47,929 nt of DNA from Gemmatimonadaceae bacterium. Its GTDB lineage: Bacteria; Gemmatimonadota; Gemmatimonadetes; Gemmatimonadales; Gemmatimonadaceae. The stretch's first letter is position 1; the number at the start of each line of letters is the position of its first letter. The position numbers and the translations under genes are program-made. A model generated the notes under the pieces. It was not told the origin of the DNA and did not search any database. It worked only from the letters and a program-made list of their open reading frames with translations. The stretch lies in the NCBI GenBank assembly GCA_014379205.1, contig JACMME010000311.1, forward strand, positions 1-47,929. The letters are read 5' to 3'. Below, piece after piece: positions 17,026 to 25,816 of the stretch.

Positions 17026-17493
17026 TTACTCGGTCGGCGGATTTCGACAAATGTCCTTGACTGGCTCCAGGTCCGCGCTCTCCACATACCACCTCGCGCT
17101 TGGGCCTTCCACGGTGGTGAAGTTGGTTTGCCGAGTCACTGTTCCGTTTACCAGCTCTACCCTGAAGACTCGCTTGCCTGGTTCACCCGGCATATCGTTT
17201 AGAACGCGATAAGTCTCATGATCCAGGAAACACTGCATGATGAGGGCGCTCTTCTCGAGCTGTTCACGCTTGTCTCCGTCCCGCGCGGGCCCCTTCGCGT
17301 AGCCCCACTTGAGAGTCAGCGTCTGAATGTCTTCGGCCTTGATCGCAGCGAGAAATTCCTCGACCGCCGCGCGCGGACTTGCCGCTCCCGCGACACTGCG
17401 ACTCGCGCCAGGCATCGATGACTCAGGCGAGCTGGGCTTCGTAGCGCATGCGCTTATTGCGAAAAGCAGCAGCGCCGAATAAGTGCGATTCAC
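17026..17493 (-). CDS. Small lipoprotein of unknown function
   Basis: 155 residues. A lipoprotein signal is clear: LLLFAISAC places the lipid-bearing cysteine at residue 16. The mature part begins with a Ser/Pro/Ala-rich linker and continues as a compact domain (AAVEEFLAAIKAEDIQTLTLKWG, then RVFRVELVNGTVTRQTNF) that resembles NTF2-like or DUF4878 lipoproteins, a weak comparison. The start is GTG with GGAGGA 8 bases before. It faces mce end to end and is divergent from pdxJ over a 46-bp gap that must hold both promoters. Confidence 0.75.
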   Translation of the reverse strand: MNRTYSALLLFAISACATKPSSPESSMPGASRSVAGAASPRAAVEEFLAAIKAEDIQTLTLKWGYAKGPARDGDKREQLEKSALIMQCFLDHETYRVLNDMPGEPGKRVFRVELVNGTVTRQTNFTTVEGPSARWYVESADLEPVKDICRNPPTE

Positions 17494-17539
17494 CAGGTTT
17501 CCTCCACGGATTGCGTGCGAACCTTAACCATCAAGTTTG

Positions 17540-18271
17540 ATGCGGGCAACCCACCAAAGGCTGTACGTGAACGTCGATCACGTCGCGACATTGAGGCAGG
17601 CTCGCCGCTCTCATGAACCCGATCCAGTCGCTGCCGCCGCTGTGTGCGAAAGCTCCGGCGCGGATGGCATAACCGCCCATCTCCGAGAGGACCGGCGCCA
17701 CATTCAGGATGAAGATATACACCTGCTCGCCCAGAATGTGCGTACTGTCCTGAATCTGGAAATGGCGCTGACGGAAGAAATGCTGGTGTTGGCAGAGCAC
17801 CTGCGTCCCCATCAGGTGACTCTCGTGCCGGAGCGTCGCGAGGAAGTAACCACCGAAGGAGGGCTGGATGTCACGCGGGAGCCGAATGCCCTCGCGAAGG
17901 GGCTGGCCCGGCTGAAACGTGCGGGCATACGTAGTAGTCTGTTCATTGATCCGGACGCCGGCGCAGTCAGGAGCTCCCGCGAGCTCGGAGCCGATGCGAT
18001 CGAATTGCACACAGGCCGGTATGCCAACGCGATCGGTGATGCTCGACATATAGCGGCCTTGAGGACCTGTTCAACGCTGGGGGCGGAGCTCGGGTTGGCA
18101 ATTCATGCGGGACACGGGTTGACAGTGAACAATGTAGGTCTTGTGGCTGAGATTCCCGAAATCGAAGAGCTGAATATCGGCCACGCGATAGTGAGCCGTG
18201 CCGTTTTCGTGGGGATTTCCGCGGCGGTACGCGAGATGCATGCGGCGATTCACGCGGCACGGGGCATGTAG
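17540..18271 (+). CDS. pdxJ: Pyridoxine 5'-phosphate synthase
   Basis: Condenses 1-deoxyxylulose 5-phosphate with 3-amino-1-hydroxyacetone phosphate to give pyridoxine 5'-phosphate, the last ring-forming step of DXP-dependent vitamin B6 synthesis. A TIM barrel of 243 residues with NVDHVATLRQARR at the N-terminus, the GADGITAHLREDRRHI block, TLVPERREEVTTEGGLD in the middle and AGHGLTVNN plus LNIGHAIVSRA near the end, all PdxJ hallmarks. ATG at 17540 is chosen; an adjacent in-frame TTG at 17537 is possible. A short gap separates it from the next gene. Confidence 0.97.
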   Translation: MRATHQRLYVNVDHVATLRQARRSHEPDPVAAAAVCESSGADGITAHLREDRRHIQDEDIHLLAQNVRTVLNLEMALTEEMLVLAEHLRPHQVTLVPERREEVTTEGGLDVTREPNALAKGLARLKRAGIRSSLFIDPDAGAVRSSRELGADAIELHTGRYANAIGDARHIAALRTCSTLGAELGLAIHAGHGLTVNNVGLVAEIPEIEELNIGHAIVSRAVFVGISAAVREMHAAIHAARGM

Positions 18272-18329
18272 ATGTGGCTGTGCCAGGTTTCACCTGACCG
18301 CGGATACTCAATTTCCTGCTGGAGCTAGC

Positions 18330-19871
18330 ATGACCACGCCATCTGCCGCGCTCGGATTCTTCATCGTTGAGGCTTCTGCTCTCATCGATGGCCTGGACAC
18401 CCTGTTGAATTCGCCAGGTGCAGACGGTCCCGATGCCGAGGCGTTCGTCCGGCTGTCGCGCGCGTTGCGCGGTAACTCGACGATGTACCGGCAGACCGAG
18501 ATCTCGCGGGTGGCCAGCGCAGTGGAGCGGGCCGCACGTGCGCTGCGTGAGCGAGCGATACTCTGGAACCCCCGGTTGGGAGCCGCACTGGTAGCCACTG
18601 TGGACGATCTTCGCCTCCTTGTGCGCAATGTCGGCGCGTGGAGCAGCGCCGACGACGAGCGGGCTTCGAGACGAGCGGCGGAGCTCGAAGGCCTCGTGCC
18701 GGTGGACGCGGGCACGCCCGCACGAAACGCAGCGGGAATGGGCCGCGCATTCCTCGCTACACAGACATCAGAGCTCGCTGCCGCTCTGGAGCGTATGGCG
18801 GCAAACCCGAATGACAGGCCGGCCCTCACTGCACTTTTGCGACACTCCAGGTCCTTGCGGGGCATCGCCCTTCTCAAGGAGCAGCCAGTGCTCGCAGAGG
18901 TCGTGAGCCACATCGAGCGCGTTGCGCAGGCAGCCGAACAGTCCAATTCTGCTTCCACACCCGAGCGCTCGGAGCTTTTCAGAGGAGCCGCAACGCTACT
19001 CGCGCACGCGGCCAGCGAGATATCGGCCGGCCGCACAGTCGCCGGCTCCAGCCCCGAAGCGGACGCATTCACGCGCGCGGCTGGCGCCATTCCCCGTTCC
19101 GAGCCCGTCGTAGCCGAGATCGTGCCAGTGTCGGCGCTGGCGTTCGACGGCGATTCGGCTCACGTAATTTCGGCTGCCAGCTCTCCGGCTTTTTCACTCG
19201 CGAGCAGGTTTCGCTCCGAGATCGTCGGCTTCGCCGAGCATCTCCGGCGCGTGATTGCGGACGCCAGAGATACGCTGAATTCGTCGGCCTCACAGCGCAA
19301 CGGCGACGAAGTCCGCGCTGCGCTGCGCGGCCTGATAGCGACTGCTCAAAGCTTCAGTGAAACGGAAATAGCCCAGCGTCTTTCGAGTCTTCTGAGCTCG
19401 GCCAGCACGCTGAGTTCCGAATCGCTGTCCAGTTTGGACATCGCCGCTAAGGCCTTGGCCGATCCCCACTCGAGCCGCGAGGTGCTGCTATCGGCTCTCG
19501 AGCCGGAGACTGGATTGGACAACGGAGCGCGCGCCAGTTCCGGCTTGCCGGAGCCAGGCATGCCGCAGTCCCCCGCAGCAGGGGGAGCGCGACGCCAGGC
19601 ATCCGCGACTCCGACGGGAGCGGGGCTGCGGGAGCAATTGCGGCATGGCATTTCCGAAATCGGCCGCCTGGATCAGGAGCCACTCAACCCACGAATTGAG
19701 CTCGCGAATGAAGCCGTTGTGCCCATCGAAACTCTGGTGTACAGCGGGCGCGCTGCCCTCCTGCGAGCTGTAGAATTGCGCAACGAGATGCGGCGTGATC
19801 GGAGTTCGTCGGCCGACCGGGAACTCACCGAACTCTTCGATCTGATCGATCTCGCGCTCGCTGTGCCATGA
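18330..19871 (+). CDS. Tandem HPt-like protein lacking the phospho-histidine
   Basis: 513 residues, mostly helical. Residues 8-75 read like a CheA-type HPt domain (FFIVEASALIDGLDTLL, then LSRALRGNS), but Arg44 stands where the phosphorylated His of the H-x-L-K-G motif should be. A second copy at about 143-210 (RHSRSLRGIALL) has Arg174 at the same position. A third, weaker copy begins near residue 335. It would therefore be a scaffold or decoy rather than a phosphate carrier, unless phosphorylation uses another residue. The start at 18330 has GGAG nearby; the longer reading from 18198 lies within pdxJ. Its stop overlaps the next start by 4 bases. Confidence 0.6.
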   Translation: MTTPSAALGFFIVEASALIDGLDTLLNSPGADGPDAEAFVRLSRALRGNSTMYRQTEISRVASAVERAARALRERAILWNPRLGAALVATVDDLRLLVRNVGAWSSADDERASRRAAELEGLVPVDAGTPARNAAGMGRAFLATQTSELAAALERMAANPNDRPALTALLRHSRSLRGIALLKEQPVLAEVVSHIERVAQAAEQSNSASTPERSELFRGAATLLAHAASEISAGRTVAGSSPEADAFTRAAGAIPRSEPVVAEIVPVSALAFDGDSAHVISAASSPAFSLASRFRSEIVGFAEHLRRVIADARDTLNSSASQRNGDEVRAALRGLIATAQSFSETEIAQRLSSLLSSASTLSSESLSSLDIAAKALADPHSSREVLLSALEPETGLDNGARASSGLPEPGMPQSPAAGGARRQASATPTGAGLREQLRHGISEIGRLDQEPLNPRIELANEAVVPIETLVYSGRAALLRAVELRNEMRRDRSSSADRELTELFDLIDLALAVP

Positions 19872-20917
19872 AGCTCAACTGGCGCGCGGTGCTGGGCATT
19901 GCGCTTAGCGCCGGTTTTTTGTGGTGGGTGCTGCGCGACGTAAGTCCCTCGGAAGTCTGGGCAAACGCGCGCGCGGCTGACCCCGCACTTCTCCTGGTAT
20001 CGATCGTTTGCGCCACGCTTGTGTTTCCCATTCGCGCACGGCGCTGGCGAACGATTCTCTCTCCAATCGAGGATCGCATACCTTTCGGCCCGCTCTGGCG
20101 ATCCACCGCGATTGGCATGATGGTGAACAATGTCGTACCCGCGCGCGTGGGCGAGATTGCGAGGGCTTATGCGCTCACGCGCGAACGGCCCTCGATTGCA
20201 TTCTCCGCGTCGTTCGCATCGCTCGCGGTAGACAGGGTATTCGATGCTGTCATCGTCATGCTCCTCCTGCTGGTAGCTTTGCTCGACCCCGCGTTTCCGA
20301 GCGAAAAAACAGCCATCGGCCAGCGAGTAGCCAATACTCTTGGTATCGGCACGTTGTTCGCCGCCGCGCTGTTGACGTTCTTGTATCTGCTCGTGTTTCT
20401 ACCCGAGCGGATCATCACCTTGTATGAATGGTTCGCCCGCCGCGTTGCGCCCAAACTGGAAGCGCGCGGCCGGAACGTGCTGCTCGCATTCGCGGCCGGC
20501 CTTGGAGTGCTACGCAGTCCGCGGCGCTTTGCGGAGGTTTTCTGGTGGGCGTTGTTGCACTGGCTTGTCATGGGGTTTTCCTTCTGGACCGGCTTCAAAG
20601 CCTTCGGTATCGACGTGAGCTACCAGGCAGCACTGCTCGTTCAGGGAGTCATCGTGGTGGGTGTCGCCCTGCCGCAAGCACCCGGATTCTTTGGCGTCTT
20701 TGAAGCCGCCGCAAAGTGGACACTCGTGGGCGTTTATGGGGTGGACGCCGGGCGGGCGGTAAGTTGGGCAATCGCGTACCACTTTTTGACATTCATCCCG
20801 ATTACGGCGATCGGCGCCTACTATTTCGTTCGACTGGGGATGCACTTCCGCGATCTCGGTGCGCAAACGGAAAGGCCGCCCGCCGCTGCCGGTCTCGGTC
20901 CTTCAGCGAGTCAGTGA
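19868..20917 (+). CDS. Flippase-like membrane protein (lysylphosphatidylglycerol synthase TM / UPF0104 family)
   Basis: 349 residues with about eight hydrophobic segments. The pattern ARRWRTIL after the second helix, then MMVNNVVPARVGEIARAYAL, SLAVDRVFDA and later ALPQAPGFFGVFEAA, is typical of the AglD/MprF-N-terminal flippase-like family. Members move or modify lipids at the cytoplasmic membrane; there is no MprF catalytic domain here, so lysyl transfer is not expected. Overlaps the HPt-like gene by 4 bases and ispE by 1 base, so all three are probably co-translated. Substrate unknown. Confidence 0.88.
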   Translation: MKLNWRAVLGIALSAGFLWWVLRDVSPSEVWANARAADPALLLVSIVCATLVFPIRARRWRTILSPIEDRIPFGPLWRSTAIGMMVNNVVPARVGEIARAYALTRERPSIAFSASFASLAVDRVFDAVIVMLLLLVALLDPAFPSEKTAIGQRVANTLGIGTLFAAALLTFLYLLVFLPERIITLYEWFARRVAPKLEARGRNVLLAFAAGLGVLRSPRRFAEVFWWALLHWLVMGFSFWTGFKAFGIDVSYQAALLVQGVIVVGVALPQAPGFFGVFEAAAKWTLVGVYGVDAGRAVSWAIAYHFLTFIPITAIGAYYFVRLGMHFRDLGAQTERPPAAAGLGPSASQ

Positions 20918-21798
20918 TGCCTCGTGCCGCGCGCGTTCGCGCGCAGGCGAAGATAAATCTTCTTCTCAGAATTTTGGGCCGCGAGCGATCCGGGTATCAC
21001 TCGATTGAGACCGTTTTTTGCCGGCTCGAACTCAGTGATGAAATCGTTGTTCGTGTAGGGGGACACGGGCGCTCGCTCGACTGCGGAGGCGCGAAGCTTG
21101 GACCAGTCGGTGAGAATCTTGCCTACCGCGCGGCGATGGCTTACCGGGAAACCGGGTGGCCCGACACATTTGCGATCGAGGTCGACAAGCGCATCCCCGT
21201 GGGGGGCGGTCTGGGCGGCGGGAGTGCGGATGCGGGTGCCGTGCTTCGTGCTCTCAACGCGCTACGCCCTGAACCGATTCCGCGCGATGCGCTTCTCGAC
21301 CTGGCGTCCAAACTCGGCGCGGATGTGCCCTTCCTGTCCTCCGACGCCGCAATGGCGCTCGCATGGGGACGTGGTGAGCGCATGCTCGCGCTGCCGCCAC
21401 TGCCACCTCGAGACGTTGTGCTTCTGACACCGCCATTCGGCATCTCCACCGCCGATGCTTATTCCTGGATTGCGGCGGAACGTGGCGACTCCTACCGGCC
21501 ACTCGCGGGTGAGTTCACCCTGGGAATGTTTCGCGACTGGAATAGCGTGCTTACCATTGCACGAAACGACTTTGAGCCTGTAGTAATCCGAAAACATCCA
21601 CGCATCCGGACGCTGGTGAGCGCACTTCACTCCGTGGGAGCTTCCATCGCCATGCTTTCCGGCTCAGGCTCTACGGTATTCGGTATATGCGACGACAACT
21701 GCACGCTCGATGTTTCGCAGTTTGATCGTTTGCTCGGCGCCGTACCGCACCGAACGCGGACCGCAAGCCACGTTGAGGAACTACTCCTGACGGACTAG
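20917..21798 (+). CDS. ispE: 4-diphosphocytidyl-2-C-methyl-D-erythritol kinase
   Basis: ATP-dependent kinase of the MEP pathway to isopentenyl diphosphate. GHMP kinase family, 293 residues: the N-terminus ARVRAQAKINLLLRILG has the substrate-binding lysine, the ATP loop is PVGGGLGGGSADAG from residue 94, and a C-terminal glycine-rich MLSGSGSTVFG completes the fold. ATG at 20917 overlaps the preceding TGA (TGATG), so translation is coupled. pdxJ shares the precursor deoxyxylulose phosphate with the MEP pathway, so its closeness is metabolically sensible, though two unrelated genes lie between. tRNA-Gln follows by 17 bases. Confidence 0.95.
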   Translation: MPRAARVRAQAKINLLLRILGRERSGYHSIETVFCRLELSDEIVVRVGGHGRSLDCGGAKLGPVGENLAYRAAMAYRETGWPDTFAIEVDKRIPVGGGLGGGSADAGAVLRALNALRPEPIPRDALLDLASKLGADVPFLSSDAAMALAWGRGERMLALPPLPPRDVVLLTPPFGISTADAYSWIAAERGDSYRPLAGEFTLGMFRDWNSVLTIARNDFEPVVIRKHPRIRTLVSALHSVGASIAMLSGSGSTVFGICDDNCTLDVSQFDRLLGAVPHRTRTASHVEELLLTD

Positions 21799-21815
21799 GT
21801 TTTACAGGCCTGCGC

Positions 21816-21886
21816 TGCCCCCTCGTCCAATGGCAGGACATCGGACTTTGGATCCGAGAATGGTGGTTCGAATCCACCGGGGGCAA
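21816..21886 (+). tRNA. tRNA-Gln (anticodon UUG)
   Basis: Acceptor arms TGCCCCC (21816-21822) and GGGGGCA (21879-21885) pair fully. Anticodon stem TCGGA/TCCGA encloses CTTTGGA with TTG at 21848-21850. The T loop GTTCGAATC is canonical. Discriminator A at 21886 and no encoded CCA. It probably shares a transcript with ispE or has a promoter inside it. Confidence 0.96.
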
Positions 21887-21893
21887 TGGATTT

Positions 21894-22147
21894 GGGAGTG
21901 GTTGTGGGGGTTGGGGAGTCGACTCGAGCCAAGGAATTCGCGACCCCGGTAACGGTGATGCAATACTCGCGAGCGCGGCCCGGTAGTGGTTGCACCCGAC
22001 CGCACAAGCGTCAAGTTCGTGATCCGCGAGGGAATTAACGTAGTATCCAGATAACAGCGTATTCCGAAGGCGTTATATAGTTGCTGTGCGCTAACTACTT
22101 TCTGTCGGGGGATTCTGCGACTCCCTAACCCCTATTCCCCACTCCCC
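21894..22147. repeat. Heptamer-repeat inverted arms flanking the prs upstream region (site G)
   Basis: The left arm 21894-21920 (GGGAGTG ... GGGGTTG, GGGAGTC) is answered by 22119-22147 (GACTCCC, TAACCCC, TATTCCCC, ACTCCCC). The arms are imperfect but clearly related and 198 bases apart. The gene-free stretch between tRNA-Gln and prs (306 bases) otherwise contains an AT-rich segment near 22073-22079 that may belong to a prs promoter; I see nothing else there. Confidence 0.7.
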
Positions 22148-22192
22148 ACGTTGTATAGCGCCGTGGCTCTCACTAAGTTACAAGGCTATCGA

Positions 22193-23152
22193 ATGGATGA
22201 GTTGGTCGTTCCCCGCCGCGGCTTCAAGCTCCTGTCCGGGGGGGCGAACCGGTTACTTGCCGAGGAGATAGCGCGCAGTCTTGGCGTCGAGCTCTGCAAG
22301 GTTACGATTTCGCGCTTTGCTGACGGCGAGATTTTCGTTCGAATCGACGAGAACGTTCGAGGCCACGATGTCTTCATCGTGCAGCCTACGAATCCGCCAG
22401 CCGACAACATTGTGGAGCTGCTACTTCTGATCGACGCGGCACGGCGGGCGTCAGCAGCGCGAATAACATGTGTAATGCCGTACTATGGATACTCTCGCCA
22501 GGACCGGAAGGACCAGCCGCGGGTCGCAATCGGTGCGAAGCTGCTGGCGAATTTGATTACTACTGCCGGAGCGGACCGGGTGTTGGGACTCGATTTTCAT
22601 CAACACCAGTTGCAGGGCTTTTTTGATATACCTGTGGATCATCTCTATGCTGCGCCAGTGTTCGTATCGCATTACCGGAAGAAGCATCTCAAGGATGTTG
22701 TGGTGGTGGCTCCGGACGTGGGATCGGCGAAGATGGCACGTGGGTTTGCCAAGCGGCTAAACGGCACCTTTGCAATCATAGACAAACGGCGTCCGGCGTC
22801 CAATGTCTCGGAAGTATTGAACGTCGTTGGTGAAGTAGATGGGCGTGACTGCCTCATTCCCGACGACATGATCGATACGGCGGGGACAGTGACCGCGGCC
22901 GCGCGAGCGCTGAAGGATCTGGGCGCGCACGACATCTATGTTTGCGCTACACACCCGCTGCTCTCCGGCCCTGCCGCTGAGCGGCTCAGCTCGGCACCAA
23001 TCGCTGAAGTAACGGTCACCGATACAGTGGCGATTGCGAACGAGCACCGCTTTCCGAAGTTGGTAGTTTTGTCCGTTGGAGATTTACTGGCAAAGGCGGT
23101 TCGCAACACGCATGACGATCAGTCCGTCAGCTCTTTGTTTGAATTATCGTAA
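22193..23152 (+). CDS. prs: Ribose-phosphate pyrophosphokinase
   Basis: Makes 5-phosphoribosyl 1-diphosphate from ribose 5-phosphate and ATP, feeding nucleotide, His and Trp synthesis. 319 residues. Visible signatures: FKLLSGGANRLLAEEIA at the start, SRFADGEIFVRIDENVRG, the catalytic CVMPYYGYSRQDRK loop, LDFHQHQLQGFF and the PRPP-binding LIPDDMIDTAGT. The usual DD-IDT aspartate pair is intact. ATG at 22193 gives family-typical length; an upstream TTG (22151) adds 14 unrelated residues. It heads prs-rplY-pth-ychF, a widely conserved order. Confidence 0.97.
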   Translation: MDELVVPRRGFKLLSGGANRLLAEEIARSLGVELCKVTISRFADGEIFVRIDENVRGHDVFIVQPTNPPADNIVELLLLIDAARRASAARITCVMPYYGYSRQDRKDQPRVAIGAKLLANLITTAGADRVLGLDFHQHQLQGFFDIPVDHLYAAPVFVSHYRKKHLKDVVVVAPDVGSAKMARGFAKRLNGTFAIIDKRRPASNVSEVLNVVGEVDGRDCLIPDDMIDTAGTVTAAARALKDLGAHDIYVCATHPLLSGPAAERLSSAPIAEVTVTDTVAIANEHRFPKLVVLSVGDLLAKAVRNTHDDQSVSSLFELS

Positions 23153-23168
23153 CTGGAGATACAGTCGC

Positions 23169-23831
23169 ATGGCAATCGCAAACCTCACCGCCACCCCGCG
23201 GTCTGAAACGGGCAAAGGCGCCGCGCGGAAGCTCCGCGCGGAGCGTCGCATTCCCGCCGTAATCTACGGCCACCACCGGCAGCCGCAGGCGCTCTCACTC
23301 GATGGCCGCGAGCTCGACAAGTTGCTCGACCGCATCGCTGCCGAGACCACAGTGGTGGAGCTCGCGTTGCCCAGCGGATCGGCGACCCGCACACTAATCC
23401 GCGAGATTCAACGCCATCCCTTCCGCCGGGAAGTCCTGCACGTGGATTTTCAGGAGCTGGTAGCCGGCGAGCGCATTACAGTGGATATACCGATCGTGCT
23501 CATTGGCAACCCCAACGGCGTCCGCAACGAAGGCGGTGTCCTCGACCAGGTTATGCGCCAGGTGAGCGTAGATGTCGATCCGGCATCGATTCCGAATCAC
23601 TTCGACCTGGATGTAACCAACCTGGAGCTGAACGAGTCGCTGCACGTGAGCGATCTCAAGCTTCCCGAAGGTGTTCGCATCCTGGACGACGTAAGCGCCA
23701 CGGTCTGCGTGGTCTCTCCGCCGCGAGTAGCAGAGGAAGCTCCGGTTGTCGAAGCTGTGGAAGGGATCGCCGAGCCTGAGCTCATCAGGAAGACGAAGGC
23801 TGAGGAGGGTGAGGGCGAGGCCGGTAAGTAG
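23169..23831 (+). CDS. rplY: 50S ribosomal protein bL25 (long CTC form)
   Basis: Binds 5S rRNA in the large subunit. 220 residues: the N-terminal L25 domain (LTATPRSETGKGAARKLR, then IPAVIYGHHRQPQ) is followed by the C-terminal TL5/CTC beta domain (VDIPIVLIGNPNGVRNEGGVLDQV), then an acidic tail rich in Glu. The two-domain form is usual outside the enterics. Starts 16 bases after prs, with GGAG upstream of the ATG at 23169; upstream in-frame codons belong to the prs region. Confidence 0.95.
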   Translation: MAIANLTATPRSETGKGAARKLRAERRIPAVIYGHHRQPQALSLDGRELDKLLDRIAAETTVVELALPSGSATRTLIREIQRHPFRREVLHVDFQELVAGERITVDIPIVLIGNPNGVRNEGGVLDQVMRQVSVDVDPASIPNHFDLDVTNLELNESLHVSDLKLPEGVRILDDVSATVCVVSPPRVAEEAPVVEAVEGIAEPELIRKTKAEEGEGEAGK

Positions 23832-23842
23832 TTGGTCCGCCA

Positions 23843-24412
23843 TTGAAGGTTATCCTCGGTCTCGGCAATCCGGGTCGGGAGTACGAGCGTACGCGCCATA
23901 ACGTCGGCTGGTGGCTGATCGATGCCCTCGCCGACGTTTGGCGTATCGACGCCTGGCGGAACGATGGGAACGCGCGGGTTGCCGCCGGCCGATTCGGCAA
24001 CGCAAATGTAAGGTTGATCAAGCCCCTCACTTACATGAACCTCAGCGGCGCCGTACTGAAGCCGCTGCTCCGCCGTCCGACCTGGTCACCCACCACCGAT
24101 TTGCTCGTAGTGGTGGACGACGTTGCGCTTCCGATCGGACGGTATCGCTTACGCGCTCACGGTAGTCACGGTGGGCACAATGGCCTCAGAAATATCGAGC
24201 AAGCGCTTGGTTCGCGAGACTACGCGAGGCTGCGCATTGGCGTGCATCCCGCGGAGCCGGAACGCAGGATAGCTGACCTTTCGGATTTCGTGCTCTCGGC
24301 ATTCGGCAAACACGAACGCGAAACAGTGCTCGACCTCCTTCCGAATCTCACTGACGCCTCCGCAATCTGGGTTCGCGATGGAATCGACAAGGCCATGAAC
24401 GTGCATAACTAG
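23843..24412 (+). CDS. pth: Peptidyl-tRNA hydrolase
   Basis: Releases tRNA from prematurely dropped peptidyl-tRNA. 189 residues with all signatures: GLGNPGREYERTRHNVGWW (catalytic His19 in RHNVG), KPLTYMNLSG, VVDDVALPIGRYRLR and HGSHGGHNGLRNI. The start is TTG at 23843, since no ATG or GTG lies close enough to begin the conserved first strand VILGLGNPG. It follows rplY by 11 bases and is followed by a heptamer-repeat hairpin. Confidence 0.96.
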   Translation: MKVILGLGNPGREYERTRHNVGWWLIDALADVWRIDAWRNDGNARVAAGRFGNANVRLIKPLTYMNLSGAVLKPLLRRPTWSPTTDLLVVVDDVALPIGRYRLRAHGSHGGHNGLRNIEQALGSRDYARLRIGVHPAEPERRIADLSDFVLSAFGKHERETVLDLLPNLTDASAIWVRDGIDKAMNVHN

Positions 24413-24417
24413 AAAGC

Positions 24418-24545
24418 GGGAATCGGGAACCGGGAATCGGGGAAAAGGCGCGGCGACCCGTCTTCCGGTTGTCTTTCCCGATTCCCGTTCGTTTTCGACT
24501 CCCGATTCCCGATTCCCGATTCCCGTTTCCCGTTTCCCGTTTCCC
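24418..24545. repeat. Heptamer-repeat hairpin abutting the ychF start (site C)
   Basis: The left arm 24418-24438 is GGGAATC, GGGAACC, GGGAATC. A lone GATTCCC lies at 24480. The right arm is a run of seven 7-mers from 24497 to 24545: one GACTCCC, three GATTCCC, three GTTTCCC; the ychF ATG begins at 24546 with no gap. Left arm and 24504-24524 pair over 20 of 21 positions with a 65-base loop. The run replaces any Shine-Dalgarno for ychF. Confidence 0.93.
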
Positions 24546-25646
24546 ATGCTTCAGCTCGGTATCGTCGGTCTCCCGAATGTTGGCAAGTCCACTCTGTTCA
24601 ACGCGCTGACAGCGGCGGGGGCGGACGCGGCCAACTATCCCTTCTGCACTGTGGAGCCGAATGTTGGGATAGTTGAAGTGCCCGATGCTCGTCTCGCAAA
24701 GCTGGCGGAGATTGTCGAGCCCAAGCGCACGGTTCCAGCTGTCGTCCAGTTCGTGGACATCGCCGGACTTGTAAAGGGGGCATCTTCGGGAGAAGGACTC
24801 GGGAACAAGTTTCTGGCGAATATTCGCGAAACGGATGCGATCGTTCACGTAGTTCGCTGCTTCGACGATCCCGACGTGCTTCATGTCATGGGTAGCGTCG
24901 ACCCCGTGCGAGACCGCGAGGTAATAGAGTTCGAGCTGGCTCTAGCCGACCTGGCGACCGTTGAAAAGCGATTGGACCGTACCCGGCGCGCCGCCAAAGC
25001 CGCCGACAAGGAGGCACTCAACGAACTACCCGCCCTCGAGCGCGCGCACGCTGTGCTGAGCGAAGGAAAGGGACTATGGGAGGGCGGGCTGACCGCGGAA
25101 CAGCGTGCGCTTCTCGTTCCCTTGTCATTGCTAACGGCGAAACCTGTCCTATATGCTGCGAACGTTACGGATCACGAACTGATGGGTGAGGAAGGAGCGC
25201 ACCTTCGCGCGCTGAGAACAGCTGTGAGCGGGAGCGGAGAACCGGCGCAGATTGTCCCTTTTTCGGCGAAGATAGAGGCCGAGCTTGCGGAACTCCCACC
25301 GGAGGATCGCTCCGAGTTTCTGGCATCGCTCGGCCTGGAGTCAGCAGGGCTCGACCGATTGATCCACGCCGGATATGCTCTCCTCGGACTGCAAACCTAC
25401 TTCACGGCGGGAGAGCAGGAGGTGCGCGCGTGGACTATTCACAAGGGAGACACCGCACCGAAAGCGGCGGCGGTCATTCACACCGACTTCGAGCGAGGGT
25501 TCATCCGAGCTGAAACTGTCGGCTTCGATGAGTTCGTGGATTTGCGTGGCTGGAAAGCCGCGCGCGACAAAGGGGCTGTGCGCGCCGAAGGGAAGGAGTA
25601 TCTCGTGAAGGATGGTGACGTGTTGCTGTTTCGCTTCAACGTGTAG
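24546..25646 (+). CDS. ychF: Redox-regulated ATPase YchF (Obg-like)
   Basis: A translation-associated P-loop NTPase of the OBG family that prefers ATP and binds ribosomes. 366 residues: LGIVGLPNVGKSTLFNAL (Walker A), switch region NYPFCTVEPNVGIV, DIAGLVKGASSGEGLGNKFL (G3), AANVTD in place of NKxD, and a C-terminal TGS domain (GLQTYFTAGEQEVRAWTI). The start is fixed by the family N-terminus, yet no Shine-Dalgarno is present: the preceding 49 bases are pyrimidine-rich heptamers. Initiation may rely on S1 binding or a leaderless transcript. Confidence 0.96.
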   Translation: MLQLGIVGLPNVGKSTLFNALTAAGADAANYPFCTVEPNVGIVEVPDARLAKLAEIVEPKRTVPAVVQFVDIAGLVKGASSGEGLGNKFLANIRETDAIVHVVRCFDDPDVLHVMGSVDPVRDREVIEFELALADLATVEKRLDRTRRAAKAADKEALNELPALERAHAVLSEGKGLWEGGLTAEQRALLVPLSLLTAKPVLYAANVTDHELMGEEGAHLRALRTAVSGSGEPAQIVPFSAKIEAELAELPPEDRSEFLASLGLESAGLDRLIHAGYALLGLQTYFTAGEQEVRAWTIHKGDTAPKAAAVIHTDFERGFIRAETVGFDEFVDLRGWKAARDKGAVRAEGKEYLVKDGDVLLFRFNV

Positions 25647-25816
25647 GCGGCATCCGCAAGTCACTCGTGCGCCGGACTCCAGCGAGCCGTGTACTGAGCC
25701 TCAATCAAGCTGGTGCACGAGCGTGCAGGCAAGCATGCAAATGCTGTCGCGGGCTCAGGCGTTGCGAGAAGAGCTTCGCTGATTAGCTTTGAAGGTTCAC
25801 AGTTTACAGTATCTCT

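Noticed and set aside
24418-24545. CRISPR array or its remnant
   Set aside because: The units are 7 bases long with no spacers, and the arms are inverted; there are no cas genes.
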